Assembly: GCA_016839445.1 (NCBI GenBank)
Contig: JAEOUG010000173.1
Span: 1 to 35,633 of the forward strand
Source: Candidatus Thorarchaeota archaeon
GTDB lineage: Archaea > Asgardarchaeota > Thorarchaeia > Thorarchaeales > Thorarchaeaceae
Reading direction: 5' to 3'
Length of the DNA stretch: 35,633 bases
Shown: piece by piece, positions 31,250 through 35,633 of the stretch
Position numbering within the stretch: position 1 is the first letter of the stretch
Layout of the letters: every line of letters begins with the position of its first letter
Notes under the pieces: generated by a model
Told to the model about the DNA's origin: nothing
What the model saw: only the letters and a program-made list of their open reading frames with translations
The model's database searches: none
Made by a program: the position numbers and the translations under genes

Positions 31250-31610
31250 TGAGTGGCTCTGGAGCAGAAGCGCAACCGACGGTACCTCCCATTCGTGGGC
31301 GGAGCTGAGGAAACTCCCGACTCTCCGTCGACGCCAGTCCTGTGTGAGCAGGGAGGCGAGAGTCTCGCTCTGGGAACAGAAACGCCACCCCCTGTCCAAG
31401 TCTGACGATGATGCGGACACGAATCCGTTGAGGATTGGACAGGTCCGGTTGAAACGGCCCATCACTGGTAGAGCAATTCCAAGAATACGCCGCCGACGTG
31501 TCGACCTGAGGCGTAGGGTAGGAAGCATAGATTGATGTTGCAGGGTTGCTCCCCGGCAACGAGGAGTGACGGAACAAAATCGGGGCTACTCTCTGGACCA
31601 GAGCCACACT
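31250..31610 (+). ncRNA. rnpB: RNase P RNA, archaeal type A-like
   Basis: This ~360-nt stretch has no believable protein. P1 closes it: GTGGCTCTGG (31253-31262) pairs with CCAGAGCCAC (31598-31607). The conserved CR-I block GAGGAAACTCC is at 31307-31317 and CR-V AACAAAATCGGGG at 31573-31585; TCCCGA (31315-31320) pairs with TCGGGG (31580-31585), matching the long-range P4 helix. CR-IV-like AACAGAAAC is at 31375-31383. CCTGTCCAA (31391-31399) pairs with TTGGACAGG (31435-31443), enclosing a CGGA/TCCG hairpin as in the P10-P12 specificity domain. It processes pre-tRNA 5' ends with Rpp29, encoded at 15742-16026. Ends are approximate. Confidence 0.85.
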
Positions 31611-32144
31611 CTATTCATCCCTTGTCTGAGCGTCCATGACCTCTTGCTGGACTCTTACAACTTCCCCGCTATCCCTGCATTGTGAGTAGGCGTCAAGAAT
31701 CTCGCCGTTCAGAGTGAGGAAAGAAGGTCCCCACTTGAAGAGGGCCATCAACTGGCGGGATGCATCCTGGAAGCCGGCAATGTAGAGGGCAGCTGCTACG
31801 GCTTCTGCAGTGGACAACTTGAGGGGTTTGTACGTGTTAATCGGGTTCGCCGCAAGAAGATAGGGCAAAGCTCTTTGATCTCCAAACCGAGATGACTCAA
31901 ATATCGTCTCAGCTTGCTTCCAAGAGCAGTCAAGTGCAACGAGCCCTGACCTTATGATCGTCGCGCGGTCCTGTCTGGAGAAGGCCACCTGTGACACGGG
32001 GTTCAGAACAACCGACCCGCGGGGGATCCGCTGAAGGCTTCTGAGAATGCGCGCCTTCTTCATTCTGACCATTCGCAAGCCAGTACATTTCCTCGGATCG
32101 CACTGGTCTGCATGATAGATGATGATTTCAGGACTCTCTGACAT
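31611..32144 (-). CDS. tsr3: Tsr3 family rRNA aminocarboxypropyltransferase (DUF367)
   Basis: 177 residues from ATG 32144; an ATG at 32207 is in frame but leaves only 18 bp to the divergent gene. Tsr3 transfers the 3-amino-3-carboxypropyl group of S-adenosylmethionine to a hypermodified nucleotide in helix 31 of small-subunit rRNA. The signature ALDCSWKQAE, ALPYLLAANPINTYKPLKLS and TAEAVAAALYIAGF is clear, with the N-terminal HADQCDPRKCTG motif. It ends directly at the 3' end of the RNase P RNA gene, convergent with it. Confidence 0.93.
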   Translation of the reverse strand: MSESPEIIIYHADQCDPRKCTGLRMVRMKKARILRSLQRIPRGSVVLNPVSQVAFSRQDRATIIRSGLVALDCSWKQAETIFESSRFGDQRALPYLLAANPINTYKPLKLSTAEAVAAALYIAGFQDASRQLMALFKWGPSFLTLNGEILDAYSQCRDSGEVVRVQQEVMDAQTRDE

Positions 32145-32225
32145 TTCGATGGGTCGCCACTGTTTTCGGAATCGAGGGAAAGTGATTTCTGTGTTACCAT
32201 AGGCCATAGAACAAGAGGCATCTCA

Positions 32226-32495
32226 ATGGATATCCCGACTCAGAGCACATGCGAGCTATGCGAGTCAGAGTCCTCACTCACGGAATGCAGGCTGTGTGGC
32301 TCTCTTGTATGTTCAGATTGCCTGAGCACAGAGAGCAGGACCTGCTTGGCATGTGAAGAAGCGGTGTGTGAGATATGCGGCGAGTACCTCTCGTCAAGGG
32401 CCTGCAATCTCTGTGGAAGACTGGTCTGTGAGGATCACGGATCACGGATGAATGAGGTGACTGTTTGCGACATTTGTGGAGAGAGTAGAGAGTGA
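32226..32495 (+). CDS. Cys-rich zinc protein with duplicated treble-pair module
   Basis: An 89-residue protein with 15 Cys and one His in the ligand pattern. Residues 9-32 and 48-71 share the same spacing, C-x2-C-x8-C-x2-C-x4-C-x2-[C/H], and each is followed by another CxxC (40/43 and 81/84). That gives eight metal-ligand pairs, enough for four Zn ions in a RING- or B-box-like cross-brace. Family not recognised. Its stop overlaps the TiaS GTG start by four bases, so the two proteins are translationally coupled and may act together on RNA. Confidence 0.75.
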   Translation: MDIPTQSTCELCESESSLTECRLCGSLVCSDCLSTESRTCLACEEAVCEICGEYLSSRACNLCGRLVCEDHGSRMNEVTVCDICGESRE

Positions 32496-33841
32496 CTACC
32501 ACAGAAGTGCACATCGGTCTGGATGACATTGATAGTCCTTCAGGAGGGTGCACCACCCACTTCTCCGCTCTCGTTGTGGAGCAACTCAGGGAACTCCAAG
32601 TCCAGTGGTTAGACTATCCTAACCTCATTAGACTAAACCCGGCAGTACCATTTCGAACCAGAGGAAACGGGGCAGTGGCCCTGAGATTCGAAGTCGAAAG
32701 GAACCGGATAGAGGAACTGACTTCTCTGGTTCAGGGCATGATAATGCGATATGTGACTAGGGAATATCCTAACACAAATCCAGGGTTCGCGCTGGTCGAA
32801 GGAGCAATCCCTCCGGAGATCAGAGGGATATCCAAGCGGGCACTGTGGAGAGTGCTACCTCGGACTCTGGCGCAGAGAGTGGCACGTGACACTGTCCGGT
32901 TCCACTATAGTGAGGGTAATGCCAGAGGCCTAGTGGGGGCGCTGGCAGCTATAGGAAATGTACTGGGTGATGACTACACCTACGAGTACATCGCCTACCG
33001 ACGGCCTGAGGAGTGCGGCGACGAAAGAGGAGTGGACCATGAATCGGTCCGGCAATTAGATCAACAGATGCAGAGTGAGCTCTTCAGCAACCTTGACAGT
33101 CAGTCAGGCCGAGTAATCGTGGACCCCCACGGGCCCGACCCCGTGTTGTTCGGCATAAGGGGTGAAACCCCTGAAGCGGTGATCACGGCAGGCGCGATGG
33201 TAAGGGCCAGACAGGGCACCGAGCGATGGATGGTGTTCAGGACAAACCAGGCTACTGGGGCACACCTCGAACATGTCGTTGAAATCAGACACCTCAGACC
33301 CTACATGACTGCCATGGTTGATGTGTCAGTGACTGCCCGGCCGCGAATCATTGAGGGAGGGCACGTAATAGTGCGAGTGGGAGATGCGACAGGCGAGATT
33401 GACGTCGCAACTTACGAACCTACGGGTGACTTCAGGGATGTCGCACTCAGACTACGGGCTGGCGACAGATGTAGACTGCACGGGAGTGTCCGACCTGCAT
33501 CAAGAACACATGAGAGAACTCTGAACCTCGAAGGTATTGAGATCCTTCATACTGCCCGTGAGTACAGACTACAGAATCCTCTATGTCCTAGGTGCGGCAA
33601 GCGGCTGAAGAGCGCTGGAAGAGGAAAGGGTTTCAGGTGCACTAGATGTGACTTCAAGAGCAGCGAGATTCAGAAGATCCGAACCGAAACTGATAGGGAT
33701 CTCAACACTGGGTTTTATCTGCCTCCAGAGAGGGCTCAGCGCCACCTCACGAGACCAATGAAACGGTTGAAGAAGTCAAACAAAGGGATTCCTGTGCAAC
33801 TAGTCGACGTATGGTGCGGCCATAGGAATGTGACGAGCTAG
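32492..33841 (+). CDS. tiaS: tRNA(Ile2) 2-agmatinylcytidine synthetase TiaS
   Basis: A 449-residue enzyme from GTG 32492. It attaches agmatine to C34 of the tRNA(Ile) with CAU anticodon in an ATP-dependent reaction, so that AUA is read as Ile. Visible parts: the N-terminal [15 protein letters not shown] motif, [11 protein letters not shown], the ferredoxin-like/kinase core to about 260, an OB-fold segment (about 285-345, [19 protein letters not shown]), and a zinc ribbon ([22 protein letters not shown]). It is full length. It converges with rpsK-type S11 and their stop codons overlap. Confidence 0.95.
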   Translation: MTTTEVHIGLDDIDSPSGGCTTHFSALVVEQLRELQVQWLDYPNLIRLNPAVPFRTRGNGAVALRFEVERNRIEELTSLVQGMIMRYVTREYPNTNPGFALVEGAIPPEIRGISKRALWRVLPRTLAQRVARDTVRFHYSEGNARGLVGALAAIGNVLGDDYTYEYIAYRRPEECGDERGVDHESVRQLDQQMQSELFSNLDSQSGRVIVDPHGPDPVLFGIRGETPEAVITAGAMVRARQGTERWMVFRTNQATGAHLEHVVEIRHLRPYMTAMVDVSVTARPRIIEGGHVIVRVGDATGEIDVATYEPTGDFRDVALRLRAGDRCRLHGSVRPASRTHERTLNLEGIEILHTAREYRLQNPLCPRCGKRLKSAGRGKGFRCTRCDFKSSEIQKIRTETDRDLNTGFYLPPERAQRHLTRPMKRLKKSNKGIPVQLVDVWCGHRNVTS

Positions 33842-34236
33842 ACACGTCTTCCTCTACGACCACCGGGCTTCCGAGTGCCATCATGAGGTATTGGTGTGAC
33901 CTCATCGATGATGCCAATCCGAAGTCCAGCCCTACTCAATGCACGGATTGCCGCCTGAGCGCCCGGCCCAGGAGTCTTAGGGCCATGTCCTCCAGGTGCA
34001 CGGACCCGGATGTGAATACCATAGATTCCCTTGTCCCTAGCTTCTCGCGCGGCTTGGAAGGCGGCCTGCATGGCTGCATGAGGAGAAGACTCGTTTCTAT
34101 CTGCCTTGACCATCATTCCACCAGAATACCTGGCAATAGTTTCGGCTCCAGTAATGTCTGTAACGTGCACAATCGTGTCGTTGTAGGACGCGAAAATGTG
34201 GGCAATCCCCCACCGTCTCTCTTCCGGACTACTCAT
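33838..34236 (-). CDS. rps11: Ribosomal protein uS11
   Basis: 132 residues from ATG 34236, which has GGAGG about ten bases upstream and overlaps the S4 stop by a few bases; ATG 34242 is in frame. Signature: [32 protein letters not shown] and [28 protein letters not shown]. It forms the 30S platform. Normally RpoD or L18e genes follow S11 in archaea, whereas here the operon stops at tiaS on the other strand. Confidence 0.95.
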   Translation of the reverse strand: MSSPEERRWGIAHIFASYNDTIVHVTDITGAETIARYSGGMMVKADRNESSPHAAMQAAFQAAREARDKGIYGIHIRVRAPGGHGPKTPGPGAQAAIRALSRAGLRIGIIDEVTPIPHDGTRKPGGRRGRRV

Positions 34237-34876
34237 CGCCATCGCCCTCCTCGTCATCCAAGTCCCGGTTAGTCACAGGTTCTTGAGAGTCATCTCCTCG
34301 ACGTAGTCGAGGCTCTTCGTCCATCTCCTCTATTGGCTCAGGTATGCGGCTAGCGGCGTCTGCAGCAGCGATTCGTGCCGGGTGTGAGCTGTCATTCAAT
34401 GGAGACTTCGGTGAGTACAGAATCCGATCCTCTTCGCCTACTGTAATCAGTCGTGCGGGAGTAGTCACCCTTGAACCGTCAAGAGATACATGTCCGTGAG
34501 TCACAAGCTGTCGAGCATGATGCAGCGATGCTGCGAGACCCTTCCGGAACACAATAGTCTGAAGCCTGCGCTCTAACAGGTTCTCAAGCGTGAGATCGAG
34601 AACATGGTCAAGAGTGGGCTCTGTGGTAAGGACTCCATATCGGACAAGTTTGTCAACCAGATCCTTCTCCATCTGTGCTCTCTCTGTGACAGACAGCGCT
34701 AGGAGGTTCCTTGCAGTCCTTCTGTAGTTGGATAGCTCAGTTCGGTGCTTCCAGAGCTCTCTCTTGTTCCTGAGTCCATAGCTACCTACAAGTTGGAGTT
34801 CTTGCTCGAATCTGTCGGTGTCGAACGGTCGCTTCGGCGACACGTACTTCTTCTTCTGTCTGCGTGGATCTCCCAT
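34229..34876 (-). CDS. rps4: Ribosomal protein uS4
   Basis: A 215-residue protein. N-terminal archaeal segment ([29 protein letters not shown]), then the S4 RNA-binding domain ([22 protein letters not shown]). The C-terminal ~45 residues form an acidic tail ([20 protein letters not shown]), comparable to the S3 tail. ATG 34876 follows S13 by 16 bp. Confidence 0.95.
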   Translation of the reverse strand: MGDPRRQKKKYVSPKRPFDTDRFEQELQLVGSYGLRNKRELWKHRTELSNYRRTARNLLALSVTERAQMEKDLVDKLVRYGVLTTEPTLDHVLDLTLENLLERRLQTIVFRKGLAASLHHARQLVTHGHVSLDGSRVTTPARLITVGEEDRILYSPKSPLNDSSHPARIAAADAASRIPEPIEEMDEEPRLRRGDDSQEPVTNRDLDDEEGDGDE

Positions 34877-34892
34877 ATTGCATTACCTCAGA

Positions 34893-35342
34893 CTAGACCT
34901 TCTTCCTTGATACACCCACGGCCATGCCACCGCGACCTGTTGTACGCGTGTGCTGTCCTCTGACCTTCAAGCCAAGCGAGTGCCTCGTGCCACGCCATGA
35001 CTTGATTCTGCGGAGTCGGTCAACATCGTTTCTCCGAGCAAAGTCAAGATCAGAGCCAGTCAAATGCAGCATCCTTCCACTCATTCTATCCCGAGGTCTA
35101 TTCACGTACCACTCCGGGAATCCAGCCTTTATGGGGTCTGATACAATCTCCTCAATCTTGGCGATGTCGTCATCAGAGATGAAACCAAGTCGCTGCGAAG
35201 GCTCCATCCCAAGCTGCCGAATCACTGTACCCGAAAGCCTGAGCCCGACGCCCATGATACGGGTCAATCCCTGAATCAGGCTCTCCTGACCGTCGATGTC
35301 AGCACCGCCAATGCGTACGATATGTCTGTATTCCTCGGACAT
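34893..35342 (-). CDS. rps13: Ribosomal protein uS13
   Basis: 149 residues from ATG 35342; ATG 35357 is in frame, and the longer frame to 35549 shows no homology. Signature: IVRIGGADIDGQESLIQGLTRIMGVG, the helix-two-turn-helix region and the basic C-terminus (SWRGTRHSLGLKVRGQHT, TTGRGGM). It binds the small-subunit head and contacts tRNA. First gene of the S13-S4-S11 operon; TATA GTTATAAGG lies at 35396-35404. Confidence 0.94.
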   Translation of the reverse strand: MSEEYRHIVRIGGADIDGQESLIQGLTRIMGVGLRLSGTVIRQLGMEPSQRLGFISDDDIAKIEEIVSDPIKAGFPEWYVNRPRDRMSGRMLHLTGSDLDFARRNDVDRLRRIKSWRGTRHSLGLKVRGQHTRTTGRGGMAVGVSRKKV

Positions 35343-35395
35343 GGTGTCTAACCTCATTCTGACTGGCCTGAGGCTTTGTTCGCCTCTTGTGAGAA

Positions 35396-35404
35396 CCTTA
35401 TAAC
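35396..35404 (-). promoter_or_regulatory. TATA box of the S13-S4-S11 operon
   Basis: GTTATAAGG read on the minus strand. Normal spacing places the transcript start near 35374, about 30 nt before ATG 35342. Confidence 0.55.
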
Positions 35405-35482
35405 ACTTGTCATCAAGCCGCGAGGAATCAGGCTTAGAACCTGCCCTGACAGCGCTCTGCGCTGTTTTAGGGAGTAACGAAA

Positions 35483-35633
35483 CTAGTCGGAGAACCGGAG
35501 GATGCTCTCGATTGGACCCTTCGGCACGGGCATCCCAAACTGATCGCACAATATACGGATGATTAGGCGGAGTAATGACTCTCTGAAGGCAAGATCTATG
35601 GCCACCATGGTATGGACCTCGCGTTGCATCACC
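35483..35633 (-). CDS. C-terminal end of an unidentified protein (partial at right edge)
   Basis: An open minus-strand frame enters at the right edge and stops at TAG 35483-35485, about 49 codons. It reads FRESLLRLIIRILCDQFGMP, then VPKGPIESILRFSD, which looks like real amphipathic protein sequence. The N-terminus lies outside the window. Too short to identify. The spacer to the S13 start (about 140 bp) contains the S13 TATA box. Confidence 0.4.
   Translation of the reverse strand, partial: VMQREVHTMVAIDLAFRESLLRLIIRILCDQFGMPVPKGPIESILRFSD

Noticed and set aside
31137..31607. Three overlapping small ORFs (plus and minus) in the gap after cbf5
   Set aside because: They overlap each other and the conserved RNase P RNA helices; their translations are Arg/Ser/Pro-rich and show no family pattern.
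35343..35549. 69-residue extension of S13
   Set aside because: S13 homology begins at 35342, a GAGG motif precedes it, and the TATA box at 35396-35404 lies within the proposed extension.
1..35633. CRISPR array, insertion sequence or integrase
   Set aside because: No regularly spaced repeats, terminal inverted repeats with transposase, or recombinase motifs were seen.

Overview
The window comes from an archaeal chromosome. It encodes archaeal or archaeal/eukaryotic-only machinery: TFB, aIF1, GGGP synthase, S4e, L14e, L19e, L32e, L34e, the RNase P protein Rpp29, Cbf5, Tsr3, TiaS, archaeal adenylate and CMP kinases, and an EMC3-like DUF106 protein. Start codons are a mix of ATG, GTG and TTG. 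Many genes have an A/T-rich TATA box about 25 bp upstream of the presumed transcript start, and GGAGG/GGTG Shine-Dalgarno signals are common inside operons. GC content looks close to 50 percent. A Roadblock/LC7 protein, an EMC3-like protein and a possible membrane-anchored appendage-like protein would fit an Asgard (for example Thorarchaeia-like) genome, but none of these proves it and the lineage call is low confidence.

Left third (1-13.9 kb), accessory and housekeeping genes on both strands. A partial B12-binding radical SAM protein runs off the left edge. Next come aIF1, TFB (minus), methionine aminopeptidase 2, a Roadblock protein, GGGP synthase and an ICMT-like membrane methyltransferase. 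An HdrA-like flavoprotein and a MobA-like nucleotidyltransferase form a plus-strand pair. HypD follows, its TATA box sitting inside an inverted repeat. The rest are small archaeal proteins: a DUF211 protein, a single-repeat TFB/cyclin-like protein, a coiled-coil protein, a 2x[4Fe-4S] ferredoxin, and a Zn-ribbon protein with two winged helices.

Centre (13.9-31.2 kb), one long plus-strand ribosomal-protein supercluster: L22, S3, L29, Rpp29, S17, L14, L24, S4e, L5, S14, S8, L6, L32e, L19e, L18, S5, L30, Hsp20, L15, SecY. After Nudix, a membrane Zn-ribbon protein and a minus-strand anchored protein it continues with Adk, DUF106, L34e, Cmk, L14e and Cbf5. It begins abruptly at L22, without L3-L4-L23-L2-S19, after a structured ~190-nt leader or ncRNA with its own TATA box. 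An Hsp20 gene sits in the middle of the spc block. Several ribosomal proteins carry long charged tails.

Right end (31.2-35.6 kb), RNA-maturation genes and an inverted alpha operon. The stretch 31250-31610 has no credible protein gene and holds the RNase P RNA (P1 and P4 helices identified by hand). It is followed by Tsr3 (minus), a 15-cysteine zinc protein translationally coupled to TiaS, and S13-S4-S11 on the minus strand, convergent with TiaS. RNase P RNA and its protein Rpp29 are thus both in this window, together with tRNA- and rRNA-modifying enzymes.

No CRISPR array, insertion sequence, tRNA, 5S/16S/23S rRNA or replication origin was recognised.
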